A stretch of 55,589 nucleotides of DNA from JAMOAW01 sp039908535 (lineage in GTDB: Bacteria; Pseudomonadota; Magnetococcia; Magnetococcales; JADFZT01), in contig JAMOAW010000011.1 in assembly GCA_039908535.1 (NCBI GenBank), forward strand, positions 1 to 55,589. The letters are read 5' to 3'. The notes under the pieces are model-generated. The model had not been told where the DNA came from and did no database searches. It worked only from the letters and a program-made list of their open reading frames with translations. The translations under genes and the position numbers were made by a program. Of this stretch, positions 33,933 to 43,189 are shown piece by piece; position 1 is the stretch's first letter, and each line of letters begins with the position of its first letter.

Positions 33933-34748
33933 TTATAAAACATCCGAAAAATATTGAGAAACCGAACGAAACAACGGCCAAGCCACCAACCAAACCAAAG
34001 CAATCCCGATCACCGATGTCCCCAACAGCTCCATATCGGGAGCTGTCCCGCGCACAAGAACGGTTCGAAATCCCTCAATCAATCCTACCATTGGATTTAT
34101 TGAGAAAAAAAATTGCCATTTTTCAGGAACTTGACTCACAGGATACATCACGGGTGTGGCCAAAAGCCAAAATTGCATTAAAAAGGGCATGCCAAAAATA
34201 ACATCGTGTTTAAAGGTTCCCACCGCCGCCACGACCAATCCGATTCCCAAAGCGAACAGAGCCGTAAAAAAAATAAGCGGAATCAACCATAACAAAGACC
34301 ACCCCACGGGTATTTGAAACCACATCATCATTCCAGCGAGAACCATAGAGGCGATCAGTAAATCCAACGAGGAGGTCACCACAGCAGCGACTGGAAACAC
34401 CTCACGGGCCACGGAAATTTTTTTAAGGAGGGCGGCATTGGCAGAGATACTAGGGGCACAGCGTGTCACGGCATTGGAAAAAAAGGTCCAAGGGACCAAC
34501 GCGCTAAAGGTAAAGATGGCATAAGGGATGCCGTCGCTAGGGATATTCAGCACCCCACGCAAAAAGCTAAACACCACCATATAAGCCAAAGGCTGCAAAA
34601 AGGCCCACGCTGGCCCTAATAAAGAGCGACGATATTGTCCCTGAAACCCTCGCGCCACCAAGGCAAACACCAAGTCACGCATCCGTGGCCACGTTCCACC
34701 CATGGGCTGCACGACCCAATACTGCCCCTTTTGTAACGGTTTTTCCAA
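33933..34748 (-). CDS. ABC-2-type polysaccharide exporter permease (Wzm/KpsM/TagG family)
   Basis: 271 residues with six predicted membrane helices. The N-terminal amphipathic region LVFALVARGFQGQYRRSLLGPAWAFLQPL is the hallmark of this family, and the C-terminal FFFSINPMVGLIEGFRTVL is equally typical. It forms the channel for lipid-linked polysaccharide together with the ATPase encoded 2 bp downstream. It is the first gene of the ten-gene minus-strand operon, so the promoter should lie in the AT-rich region 34749-34900. Confidence 0.92.
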   Translation of the reverse strand: MEKPLQKGQYWVVQPMGGTWPRMRDLVFALVARGFQGQYRRSLLGPAWAFLQPLAYMVVFSFLRGVLNIPSDGIPYAIFTFSALVPWTFFSNAVTRCAPSISANAALLKKISVAREVFPVAAVVTSSLDLLIASMVLAGMMMWFQIPVGWSLLWLIPLIFFTALFALGIGLVVAAVGTFKHDVIFGMPFLMQFWLLATPVMYPVSQVPEKWQFFFSINPMVGLIEGFRTVLVRGTAPDMELLGTSVIGIALVWLVAWPLFRSVSQYFSDVL

Positions 34749-35002
34749 ACTCTTTGACCCTTTCCAATTTTTTTTATCAATTCCATGACATTATACAATA
34801 TAAAAATTAATTTTTCATCTTTTTTTATTTTTTTATCACAACATAAACAGACGAAGTATAGAAAAAAAGTATAAAACATGTTACGGCTAAAAAAGAATTC
34901 TAACCTGTCCCAAATGAGAAAGGTGAACTATTATGCCGCTCTTTTTTCCCCAACTCCCCTTTTGCCCAGGATATTGGTTTTTAAACGCCCCGTACTACTG
35001 GT
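34749..35002. other. AT-rich divergent spacer, probable promoter of the glycan operon
   Basis: About 250 bp, very AT-rich near 34775-34880, between the divergent glycan operon and the oxidoreductase gene. No gene is seen. The composition fits a promoter or a silencer-bound region, but no specific -35/-10 pair is assigned. Confidence 0.4.
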
Positions 35003-35165
35003 CCCAATACCCCCCACCCTTTTTTTTTAATTATTAAAAACAAAGAGGGGGTCTGGGGGATTCTTCCCCCAGGGTTTGGCCTTTGATTTTTGTAGGTATC
35101 GGAAAAATAAAAATCAAGACCTTGGGGGGCGGAGAACCGCCCCCCAATACCCCCCACCCTTTATT
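35003..35165 (+). repeat. Two type-A repeat halves in right-then-left order
   Basis: 35003-35086 is the right part of a type-A unit (CCCCCCACCC, T run, AAAGAGGGGG, GGGGGATTCTTCCCCC, TTTGGCCTTTGATTTTT). It is followed directly at 35088 by a left part (GTATCGGAAAAATAAAAATC, AAGACCTTGG, GGGGGGCGG/CCGCCCCCC, CCCCCCACCC). The order is permuted relative to intact copies, as expected from a tandem pair that lost its outer halves. Confidence 0.75.
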
Positions 35166-35245
35166 TTTGCAAATCATCTCGCCATCACATACAATCAAAG
35201 GCTCGCCTGACGCATCGCAACATAAGAAAGAAGAGACAAATCGCC

Positions 35246-37291
35246 ATGACCACAACTCATCCCCCCCCTACCCTGCACCGCGCAGTTTGCGCCCTGGATT
35301 GCCCTGGGTGTTGCTCTTTATTGGTCGAAATCGACAACGGTCGCTTGCTGAGTGTACGGGGCAATCCTGAACATCCCTTTACTCAGGGAACCATCTGCGG
35401 CAAGGTGAGCCGGTTTGCAGAACTTCAGCATGGACCGCGTATCTCCACCCCTTTGCTTCGTGTCGGCCACAAAGGAGAGGGTCGCTTTCGGCCTGCCAGT
35501 TGGGAAGAGGCCATGGGGATGATGACCGACCGTTTTGGGGAGATCATCGCCAAAGAGGGGGGGGAGGCCATTTTGCCCTACCATTATGGCGGCACCATGG
35601 GTTTGGTCCAACGCCAAGCCCCAGAAAGACTCACCCATCGCGCCGGTTTCTCCCGTCTGGATCGCAATATCTGTTATAACATCGGCTGGGCTGGCTGGCA
35701 GGCAGGGGTGGGAACGGCTATCGGGCCAGACGCTTCAGAAATGGTGGATTCCGATCTCATCATTCTTTGGGGCATCAACGCCGCTGTCACCCACATAAGT
35801 CTCATGGGCTGGGTCAAAAAGGCACGTAAAAACGGGGCTAAATTGCTGGTGGTAGATCCCTATCGCAACCATACCGCCCGCTTAGCCGACCAACACATCG
35901 CCCCTAAACCCGGCACCGATGCCGCCTTGGCGGTCGCCATGATGCAGGTCATGCTGGCCGAGGGGCTGGCAGATACCCCCTATTTGGAACAATTTACCGA
36001 CTTTAACGACCCCCTACGCGCCCATCTCCATACCCGCACCCCGGAATGGGCCGCCGATATCACCGGTCTGTCCCCCGAAACCATCCGCGCCTTTGCCCGT
36101 CTCTATGGGCACGCCAAAGCCCCCTTTTTGCGCATTGGGCTGGGCATGAGTCGGCAACGCAACGGGGCCGTCAACCTCCACGCCGTCTCCTGCCTGCCAG
36201 CCCTCACTGGAGCCTGGAGCAAACCAGGGGGGGGCGCACTGTTCGCCACCGGGGATGCCTTTAAACTCAACGTCGAGGCGATCCGCCAAACAACCCTTAT
36301 GACCACTCCCAGTCGGATTCTTGATATGAGCCGTTTGGGAGAGCTGTTGACCAACCCCCAAACCAATCCTCCCATTCGGGGTTTATTGGTCAGCCATGCC
36401 AATCCGGCTGGATCTTGTCCCGATTTACACCAAGTGCAGGCGGGTCTGACCCGAGCAGATCTTTTTACCGTGGTCCACGAAATTGTCATGACCGACACCG
36501 CCCGTTTTGCCGATCTCATCCTCCCCGCCACCACCTTTTTGGAACACGGGGATCTCTATAAATCCTACGGCCAATATACCCTACAATACAGCCCACCCCT
36601 GCTGCCCCCCCATGGGGAGGCGCGCTGTAATATTGATGTGGTCAACGCGTTGGCCCAGCGGCTGGGATATCAAGACGCAGCTTTTCAATGGGACACAACA
36701 GAACTGATCCGCCGCCTGTTAGACGATTCCCACCTTCCAGCCTTGGAGACCTGGCAGGCAACTGGTTGGCTCTCCCAGGCTCCCACATGGCGACAACGAC
36801 ATTTTATGGATGGATTTGCAAAACCAGAGGGTCGCTTTCATTTTATGCCAGGATGGAACCACCCCCAAATGCCCGCCATGCCCGACCATTGGCCCGTCAA
36901 CCGCCGGGACATCAAAAGCGAAGCCGACACATATCCTTTGGATTTTATGACGCCACCCGCGCTGGATGTTCTCAACACCACGTTTACTGGTGTCACAGCG
37001 GCCCAAAAACGCCGAGGCCCACCAACGCTTTGGATCCACCCTCAGGATGCCCAACAACGGGGCATTATCCATGGCGCACCGGTCCAGGTTAGCAACCATC
37101 TGGGCCAATTAACCCTCATCGCAAAAGTCACAGAAGATACCCAGCCGGGCCTCTGTTTATGCGAATCTAACCATCAAGCGAATGAATTTCCAGAAAAAAT
37201 TTCTCTCAATGCACTGAGTCATGCAGATCCAGTTGCCCCACAGGGAGGAGCTGCATTTCATGACAATCGGGTGGAGGTTCGTTGTGTTTAG
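35246..37291 (+). CDS. Molybdopterin-dependent oxidoreductase (DMSO reductase superfamily)
   Basis: 681 residues, no Tat signal, so probably cytoplasmic. The N-terminal [4Fe-4S] site is formed by CALDCPGCC and the later Cys of TICGK. The molybdopterin domains show WGINAAVTHISLMGWVKKAR, LLVVDPYRNHTARLADQHIAPKPGTDAALA, PALTGAWSKPGGGALF and the C-terminal VQVSNHLGQL barrel. The family includes formate dehydrogenase H-like and assimilatory enzymes; the substrate cannot be told. It appears monocistronic, with no partner subunit beside it. The last 86 bp overlap the convergent VanZ-like gene. Confidence 0.88.
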   Translation: MTTTHPPPTLHRAVCALDCPGCCSLLVEIDNGRLLSVRGNPEHPFTQGTICGKVSRFAELQHGPRISTPLLRVGHKGEGRFRPASWEEAMGMMTDRFGEIIAKEGGEAILPYHYGGTMGLVQRQAPERLTHRAGFSRLDRNICYNIGWAGWQAGVGTAIGPDASEMVDSDLIILWGINAAVTHISLMGWVKKARKNGAKLLVVDPYRNHTARLADQHIAPKPGTDAALAVAMMQVMLAEGLADTPYLEQFTDFNDPLRAHLHTRTPEWAADITGLSPETIRAFARLYGHAKAPFLRIGLGMSRQRNGAVNLHAVSCLPALTGAWSKPGGGALFATGDAFKLNVEAIRQTTLMTTPSRILDMSRLGELLTNPQTNPPIRGLLVSHANPAGSCPDLHQVQAGLTRADLFTVVHEIVMTDTARFADLILPATTFLEHGDLYKSYGQYTLQYSPPLLPPHGEARCNIDVVNALAQRLGYQDAAFQWDTTELIRRLLDDSHLPALETWQATGWLSQAPTWRQRHFMDGFAKPEGRFHFMPGWNHPQMPAMPDHWPVNRRDIKSEADTYPLDFMTPPALDVLNTTFTGVTAAQKRRGPPTLWIHPQDAQQRGIIHGAPVQVSNHLGQLTLIAKVTEDTQPGLCLCESNHQANEFPEKISLNALSHADPVAPQGGAAFHDNRVEVRCV

Positions 37292-37682
37292 CAGCACGTT
37301 TTTGAAAATATTTCAAGAGGGACAAAGCGATAAGGGCACCAAGAGTATCGGCCAGCCAATCCATGGTATCGGAATTGCGCCCAATCACAAAAGATTGATG
37401 CCATTCATCCAAGACACCATAAAGAGAGGTAAAGATCAAGGCCAACAGTTTAACGTAGGTCAACCGAGACCAAAGAGAAAAAACCCGCCAAGCCACCAAA
37501 GAGAGCAATCCAAAAACCCCAGCGTGAATCACCTTATCCTGATTTTCAAACAATTCTGGCAAAGTAATATGGGGAACACTGGATGACATATAAAAAATCC
37601 AACTGACATAGGCAATAAATATCATTGCCCACACATACCGTATATAATTACCCTCTTGTTTAATAATCATAGATTGGGGCAT
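37206..37682 (-). CDS. VanZ-like membrane protein
   Basis: 158 residues. Four hydrophobic segments (about 15-32, 50-68, 76-92, 108-125) and the family motifs DKVIHAGVFGLL and YGVLDEWHQSFVIGRNSDTMDWLADTLGAL identify the VanZ-like family (PF04892). Many members are unlinked to glycopeptide resistance and their role is uncertain. The C-terminal 28 codons are antisense to the 3' end of the oxidoreductase gene. It is transcribed divergently from nagZ, 7 bp away, so promoters overlap. The start may instead be the ATG at about 37670. Confidence 0.85.
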   Translation of the reverse strand: MPQSMIIKQEGNYIRYVWAMIFIAYVSWIFYMSSSVPHITLPELFENQDKVIHAGVFGLLSLVAWRVFSLWSRLTYVKLLALIFTSLYGVLDEWHQSFVIGRNSDTMDWLADTLGALIALSLLKYFQKRAAKHNEPPPDCHEMQLLPVGQLDLHDSVH

Positions 37683-37689
37683 AGATCAG

Positions 37690-38808
37690 ATGAATTCCAA
37701 TATGAAGGGTGGTTGTCATTTAGTTGTAGGCATCTCTGGCACTTCACTTTCTTTAAAAGAACTCAATTTTTTAAAAAAAGCAAGGCCATCTGGAATAATT
37801 TTTTTTAGCCGTAATCTAGGCACTATTTTTAGCCTCCGAGAGATGATCCAGGAGATTCGCGCCGAAATAAATCCCCCCCCCACCTTTTGGATTGATCAAG
37901 AAGGGGGACGGGTGCAACGCCTGCGGGAACCCTTTACCCGTTATCCAAGCCCATTCACTCTCACCTCTTTAGCACGCAAAAATGCCCAGGCAGCCGCTAC
38001 CCACGCTCAATTAATGGGTCAGCTCTGTGGTCAGGAGTTGGCCTCTGTGGGAATTGGGGTCAATTGCGCACCCGTTTTGGACATTCGCGAATCCATGGCC
38101 GACCCCGTCATTGGCGAACGGGCCTTCGGCGAGAGCCCCGAAGAGGTCATCCAATTAGCAGGGGCCTGGACCTCAGCCCTTTCTGCCACCGGGATCATGG
38201 CCATTGGCAAACATTTTCCAGGCCATGGCGCGGCCAGAGCCGATTCACACAAGGAACTACCCATAATCGATAAAAATCGCCACGATCTGGAACAATGGGA
38301 GTGGCGGCCGTTTGTACAACTCGCCCCACAACTTCCAGCCCTAATGACCGCCCATCTAGTGGCCAACGGCCTTGACCCCCAACCCGCCACTTGGTCTTCC
38401 CTCTTGCTACGCCAAATTTTGCGCAACGAATGGCACTATCCAGGCCTTTTAGTCTCCGATGCCTTGGAGATGGGGGCTCTAAGAGGTCCTCTGGATCAAC
38501 GCGCCTTACGAGCAATAGATGCCGGATGTGATCTTGTGTTATGCTGTACGGGTGTTCTCGAAGATGGGGAGGCCACCCTATCCGGCATTGAACAGGCCCT
38601 CGCCCAACAAGAGCCTGACCACTGCCTGGCCTGGGAAAAACGCATTCACACCTTGCTCTCCCCTTATCGCATCGCCCCTGGCGATCCAGAACATTTGTTA
38701 AACGATACCAACTATCAACGCAATCGGGCTCTGATAGAGACCCTCTCCCAAGAGACCATTGCCCAGGATCCCACTGAATCTTTATCCATTGCAAATATCA
38801 GGAGTTAA
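37690..38808 (+). CDS. nagZ: Beta-N-acetylglucosaminidase NagZ (GH3)
   Basis: 372 residues, a cytoplasmic family 3 glycosidase of peptidoglycan recycling that removes GlcNAc from GlcNAc-anhydroMurNAc peptides. Landmarks are FWIDQEGGRVQRL, the NagZ-specific loop KHFPGHGAARADSHKELP carrying the Asp-His general acid/base dyad, and LLVSDALEMGAL with the nucleophile Asp. The first residues match the family start (HLVVGISGTSL). It is two bases upstream of the DUF971 gene, so the two form an operon. Confidence 0.93.
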   Translation: MNSNMKGGCHLVVGISGTSLSLKELNFLKKARPSGIIFFSRNLGTIFSLREMIQEIRAEINPPPTFWIDQEGGRVQRLREPFTRYPSPFTLTSLARKNAQAAATHAQLMGQLCGQELASVGIGVNCAPVLDIRESMADPVIGERAFGESPEEVIQLAGAWTSALSATGIMAIGKHFPGHGAARADSHKELPIIDKNRHDLEQWEWRPFVQLAPQLPALMTAHLVANGLDPQPATWSSLLLRQILRNEWHYPGLLVSDALEMGALRGPLDQRALRAIDAGCDLVLCCTGVLEDGEATLSGIEQALAQQEPDHCLAWEKRIHTLLSPYRIAPGDPEHLLNDTNYQRNRALIETLSQETIAQDPTESLSIANIRS

Positions 38809-38810
38809 CC

Positions 38811-39206
38811 ATGTCTTACGGTAGCATCCAAATTCCAACCGAAATTCGGCAAAAAAACCAAGAAAAGCTGGTGGAGATCTCTTGGGATGATGGCCAAAAA
38901 TTTGAATATACCATGGAATATCTACGTGTCTTCTGTCCCTGCGCAGGCTGTCGCGGCCATACCCCGAGCCAACGCAAATTAATTGATGGTAAGCAAGAGG
39001 TGATCATTCAATCTATCGCCCCCGTAGGCCATTATGCCATTAAAATTCAATTTAGCGACAATCACGATTCTGGCCTCTTCTCCTGGGAGACCCTCTATGA
39101 CCTCGGACTGAATCGCGCCCGCTATTGGGAGGAATATCTTATGGAACTTCAACAATCTGGCAAACGACGCAAATCCAACGTCATTCCCATTCATCCGATA
39201 AAATAG
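38811..39206 (+). CDS. DUF971 (GBBH-like N-terminal domain) protein
   Basis: 131 residues. The single domain resembles the N-terminal domain of gamma-butyrobetaine hydroxylase (PF06155): LVEISWDDGQKFEYTMEYLRVFCPCAGCRGH, with a cysteine trio C-P-C-A-G-C that could bind metal, then IAPVGHYAIKIQFSDNHDSGLFSWETLYDLG. Stand-alone members are often near Fe-S or ParA/Mrp-type genes; no such gene is adjacent here. Its role is not established. It follows nagZ after 2 bp. Confidence 0.88.
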   Translation: MSYGSIQIPTEIRQKNQEKLVEISWDDGQKFEYTMEYLRVFCPCAGCRGHTPSQRKLIDGKQEVIIQSIAPVGHYAIKIQFSDNHDSGLFSWETLYDLGLNRARYWEEYLMELQQSGKRRKSNVIPIHPIK

Positions 39207-39267
39207 CCTATCATAAAAAAAACCTTGCTCCCGCCGCCAAGAAACGGTACAAGTAACTTCTCCATAG

Positions 39268-39343
39268 GTCCCCATCGTCTAGCGGCCTAGGACGCTGGCC
39301 TCTCACGCCGGTAACACGGGTTCGATTCCCGTTGGGGACGCCA
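39268..39343 (+). tRNA. tRNA-Glu (anticodon CTC)
   Basis: 76 nt with encoded CCA. The acceptor stem GTCCCCA pairs with TGGGGAC, the anticodon stem is CTGGC/GCCGG around loop CTCTCAC with anticodon CTC at 39302-39304, and the T arm is ACGGG-TTCGATT-CCCGT. The pattern matches bacterial tRNA-Glu closely. It decodes GAG. A type-A repeat begins about 20 bp downstream. Confidence 0.95.
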
Positions 39344-39360
39344 ACACTTTTCTTAAATAA

Positions 39361-39515
39361 CTTTCAAAAAAATAAACATCAAAACCTTGGGAGGCGGAGA
39401 ACCGCCCCCCAATCCCCCCACCCTTTTCTTTTAATTCTTAAAAAAAAGAGGGGGTCTGGGGGATTCATCCCCCAGGGTTTGGCCTTTGATTTTTTTTTGC
39501 CCGAAGGGCATGATG
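39361..39515 (+). repeat. Type-A hairpin repeat (full-length copy) after tRNA-Glu
   Basis: Complete order: AATAAACATCAAAACCTTGG, GGCGGAGAACCGCC hairpin, CCCCACCCTTTTC arm with AAAAAAAGAGGGGG, CTGGGGGATTCATCCCCCAG, T tract, GCCCGAAGGGC palindrome and ATGATGTTC. It lies between the tRNA and the NAGGN operon. Confidence 0.85.
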
Positions 39516-39630
39516 TTCAACAAAACCCATTCGTTAAAAATATTTGACGCTAGATCATAAAAGAGGGTATGGTCTAAAAGAACTTATCACGCAAACAGAA
39601 TGAACCTTCAACCACAAGGAAAATCAATTC

Positions 39631-41403
39631 ATGTGCGGACTCTGTGGAGATATTCTTTTTTCTGATCATTCCCCCTCCCCCCTTGTTATTCACCAAATGC
39701 TAAAACTCTTAGAACCCAGAGGACCAGAAAGCGGGGGATGGTCTATACGCGATCATGTTGCCTTTGGACACCGCCGTTTAAGTATCATTGACCTCTCTTC
39801 ACAGGGAGGACAACCCATGCATGACGAACTCCTACGCCTCTCTCTGGTTTTTAATGGCTGTATCTATAATTATCAAGAATTACGAAAAGAGCTTATCCAA
39901 CAAGGATATATCTTTACATCTACCTCGGACACCGAGGTCATTCTCAAGGCATGGCACGCCTGGGGGGCGGCTTGCGTAGAACGTTTTATGGGTATGTTTG
40001 CCTTTGCGATCATGGAATGGGAATCAGGACGGGTCATTTTGGCCCGTGATCGATTGGGCATTAAACCTCTTTATTTATGCGAAACCCCTCAAGGGGTTCG
40101 TTTTGCTTCCACTCTGCCCGCGTTACTGGCTGCTAAAGGGGTGGATACCACCTTGGATCCAGTGGCGTTAAACTATTATCTCTCTTTTCATGGCGTCGTC
40201 CCTGCCCCCTACACCTTATTGGCCGGTGTGCGCAAACTTCCTCCTGCCACACTACTTTATATTTGGCCGGATGGAGGCCGAAAGGAAGTAAATTACTGGC
40301 AATTCAAAGTTGCCACAGAAGAAAAAAATGCCCATCTCTCCTCTGAAGAGTGGCAAGAGCGGCTCTTAGTTGCCCTACGCCTATCGGTTGATCGCCGCAT
40401 GGTGGCAGATGTGCCAGTGGGGGTGTTGCTCTCTGGAGGATTGGACTCCAGTTTGATCGTCGCTCTTTTGGCCGAAGCAGGTGTGCAAGGATTACACACC
40501 TTTTCTATCGGCTTTGAGGCGGCAGGGGGTGAAGTGGGCAATGAATTTATCTATTCTGATCTCATCGCCCAACACTTTGCCACGCAACACCACCAAATTT
40601 CTATCTCTTCTCATGAACTATTAGAGGCTTTGCCTGCCGTGATTCATGCCATGTCCGAACCTATGGTGAGTCATGATGCCGTGGGCTTTTATCTTCTCTC
40701 CCGCGAGGTGGCCCGCCATCTTAAAGTAGTGCAGAGCGGTCAAGGGGCCGACGAGGTTTTTGCAGGCTATCATTGGTATCCCCCTTTGCAAGGAGAAAAT
40801 AAAAATGTTGATGATTATGCAAGAGTTTTTTTTGATCGAGATTGGGCAGCCTACGGTCAAACCGTCACCGAAGCGTGGATCGAAGAGGATTATGCCAGAC
40901 GTTTTGTCACCAACCATTTCGCGCAACCTGGAGCCGCTTCTACTCTAGACAAAGCCTTGCGGCTAGACACCACAATCATGCTGGTGGACGACCCGGTCAA
41001 ACGGGTAGATAACATGACGATGGCCTGGGGATTGGAGGCCAGGGTTCCTTTTTTAGATCACCAACTGGTTGAACTTGCTGGAACCATTCCCCCCTCTCTT
41101 AAATTGGCCGATGGCGGCAAAGGGATTCTCAAAGCAGTCGCACGCAACATCATTCCTTTAACAGTCATTGATCGACCCAAGGGATATTTTCCAGTGCCCG
41201 CCCTCAAATATATCCAAGGCCCTTTTTTAAAATTGGTCCAAGAGGCTTTAGAGAGCCCAACGGCTAAAAATCGCAAACTTTTTCGACCCGAAATGATCAC
41301 CCAATTGTTGAATCATCCCCAAGGCTCTCTTACGCCGCTGGGGGGATCTAACGTATGGCAATTGGGACTGCTTGAACTTTGGCTCCAAAGTCACGGGATT
41401 TAA
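39631..41403 (+). CDS. asnO: N-acetylglutaminylglutamine amidotransferase, asparagine-synthase type
   Basis: 590 residues. It converts the dipeptide N-acetylglutaminylglutamine to its amide (NAGGN), a compatible solute. It starts MCGLCGDI, with Cys2 the glutaminase nucleophile after Met removal. The glutaminase domain spans about 1-200 (RGPESGG, GHRRLSIIDLS, LVFNGCIYNYQELR). The synthetase domain has the pyrophosphate loop LLSGGLDSSLIVALL (about residue 268) and VVQSGQGADEVFAGYHWYP. It leads a three-gene operon with the ATP-grasp/acetyltransferase and M42 peptidase genes, a combination specific for NAGGN synthesis. AAGGA precedes the ATG. Confidence 0.92.
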   Translation: MCGLCGDILFSDHSPSPLVIHQMLKLLEPRGPESGGWSIRDHVAFGHRRLSIIDLSSQGGQPMHDELLRLSLVFNGCIYNYQELRKELIQQGYIFTSTSDTEVILKAWHAWGAACVERFMGMFAFAIMEWESGRVILARDRLGIKPLYLCETPQGVRFASTLPALLAAKGVDTTLDPVALNYYLSFHGVVPAPYTLLAGVRKLPPATLLYIWPDGGRKEVNYWQFKVATEEKNAHLSSEEWQERLLVALRLSVDRRMVADVPVGVLLSGGLDSSLIVALLAEAGVQGLHTFSIGFEAAGGEVGNEFIYSDLIAQHFATQHHQISISSHELLEALPAVIHAMSEPMVSHDAVGFYLLSREVARHLKVVQSGQGADEVFAGYHWYPPLQGENKNVDDYARVFFDRDWAAYGQTVTEAWIEEDYARRFVTNHFAQPGAASTLDKALRLDTTIMLVDDPVKRVDNMTMAWGLEARVPFLDHQLVELAGTIPPSLKLADGGKGILKAVARNIIPLTVIDRPKGYFPVPALKYIQGPFLKLVQEALESPTAKNRKLFRPEMITQLLNHPQGSLTPLGGSNVWQLGLLELWLQSHGI

Positions 41404-41425
41404 TTGTTCAAAAAAGGAGACGAAG

Positions 41426-43189
41426 ATGCAAGAAACACCTTTTTGCCCAGATCCGATGGATCCCAACACCATGATCTCTCTTAAACATTGGGGAACGCCT
41501 CTCTCTTCTCTTTCTAAAACCATGCCTAAAAATGTCATCATACCTTGTGGCTGGGGTCGACTGCTGTTTGGTCAGACCTTCACCAACATAGAGCAATTGG
41601 CCATGGAACTTTTACAAGAACAAGAAGGGCGACGGGACTTGGCCTTTTATCTGCGAGATCCTCATGTCGTTCTCTCCTATGCCCCCCAGAGTCTTTTTAT
41701 CGATCCCTCGCTCAGCTTTCGACTGGCTTTTCAGATATATAAACCGCTCTCACATCCACTACCAGAATTAACGGTGCGCCTTTTAAATTCCCCCGGTGAT
41801 ATCGAGTGTCTCAATCGTATTTATGACGCCCGCCATATGGTCACCGTTGATAACGACTTTTTTGCCGATGTGGCCAACAATCCAGCGATAACAGTGTTGG
41901 TGGCAGTAGAGTGCGCATCGGGCATGGTGGTCGGCGGCGTCACCGGAATTGATCATCGTCTTGCTTTTAACGATCCTGACAACGGCTCTAGTTTATGGGC
42001 TTTGGCAGTGGATCCACAGACCTCTTTGCCTGGAGTTGGAGAGGCTTTGGTGCGAGCCATGGTTGAGACTTTTCAACGGGCTGGACGCAATTTTCTTGAC
42101 CTTTCGGTGATGCATGACAATCAGCAGGCCATAGCTCTGTATGAAAAATTGGGTTTTCAACAGGTACCTATTTATTGTTTAAAAAAGAAAAATCCCATCA
42201 ACGAAAAACTTTTTTTAGGCCCACATTTAGAGTCTCATCTCAATATTTATGCCCGCATCATCGTCAATGAAGCCCGCCGCCGAGGAATTCAGGTAGAGGT
42301 GTTGGACGAGGAGAATGGCTATTTTCGCCTAACTTTGGGAGGGCGTTCCATTGTCTGTCGGGAATCTCTGAGCGAACTTACCTCGGCCATTGCGATGAGT
42401 CGCTGTAGCGACAAGAGGCTCACCTTGCGTTTTTTGCGTCAAGCTGGTTTAAGTGTGCCAGAACAGACCGAGGCCGACTCTTGGGAGCGGGTAGAAGCCT
42501 TTATGAAACAGTATCCTCGTGTGGTGGTCAAGCCTGTCCAGGGAGAGCAGGGACAAGGCGTTTTTGTCAATTTGACCCATCCAGACGAAGTACGCCGAGC
42601 CATCGAAGAGGCCGAAAAATTTTCTCAACAGGTGATTGTAGAGACCTTTATTCCCGGAGAAGATGTGCGCATCATCGTGATTGGCGATGAGGCCGTGGCC
42701 GCTGCCGTGCGTAAGCCAGCGCAAATTTTGGGAGATGGAAAACATACCATTGGCACCTTGATCGAAAAACAGAGCCGCCGTCGGGCTGCTGCCACAGCTG
42801 GCGAAAGTCGCATCCCTTTAGATGCCGAAACCCTGCGTTGTGTGCGAAAGGCGGGTTTTACTTTAAAGTCTATTCTTCCAGCCGGACAACCCCTCAGTGT
42901 GCGCCGCACAGCCAACCTGCATACAGGCGGCACGATTCACGATGTCACCGACATCATGAATCCCGCTCTGATGGAGGCGGCGGTTATAGGAGCGCGAGCG
43001 TTAAATATTCCAGTGGTAGGATTTGATTTTATCGTTCCCGATATCATGGGCCAAGAGTATGTCATCATTGAAGCCAACGAACGGCCTGGCCTTGCCAACC
43101 ACGAACCACAACCCACAGTGCAACGCTTTATAGATCTTCTTTTTCCTGATACCCGTGTTGGCTGGTACAATCAAGGGGGGGCTTCATGA
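41426..43189 (+). CDS. ngg: N-acetylglutaminylglutamine synthetase (GNAT plus ATP-grasp fusion)
   Basis: 587 residues from ATG 41426, which has AAAGGAGACG at ideal spacing; the frame opens 18 codons earlier inside asnO. The N-terminal GNAT acetyltransferase domain spans about 110-275 (SLWALAVDPQTSLPGVGEALV, LYEKLGFQQVPIYCL). The C-terminal ATP-grasp domain spans about 290-580 (VVVKPVQGEQGQGVFVNL, VIVETFIPGEDVRIIVIG, EYVIIEANERPGL). The fusion links two glutamines and acetylates the product to give N-acetylglutaminylglutamine, the substrate of the amidotransferase upstream. Its end overlaps the peptidase start by 4 bp. Confidence 0.92.
   Translation: MQETPFCPDPMDPNTMISLKHWGTPLSSLSKTMPKNVIIPCGWGRLLFGQTFTNIEQLAMELLQEQEGRRDLAFYLRDPHVVLSYAPQSLFIDPSLSFRLAFQIYKPLSHPLPELTVRLLNSPGDIECLNRIYDARHMVTVDNDFFADVANNPAITVLVAVECASGMVVGGVTGIDHRLAFNDPDNGSSLWALAVDPQTSLPGVGEALVRAMVETFQRAGRNFLDLSVMHDNQQAIALYEKLGFQQVPIYCLKKKNPINEKLFLGPHLESHLNIYARIIVNEARRRGIQVEVLDEENGYFRLTLGGRSIVCRESLSELTSAIAMSRCSDKRLTLRFLRQAGLSVPEQTEADSWERVEAFMKQYPRVVVKPVQGEQGQGVFVNLTHPDEVRRAIEEAEKFSQQVIVETFIPGEDVRIIVIGDEAVAAAVRKPAQILGDGKHTIGTLIEKQSRRRAAATAGESRIPLDAETLRCVRKAGFTLKSILPAGQPLSVRRTANLHTGGTIHDVTDIMNPALMEAAVIGARALNIPVVGFDFIVPDIMGQEYVIIEANERPGLANHEPQPTVQRFIDLLFPDTRVGWYNQGGAS

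Noticed and set aside
24245..34748. Capsule or O-antigen type assignment
   Set aside because: The exporter class is clear but no diagnostic polymerase, chain-length or ligase gene is present to decide the glycan type.
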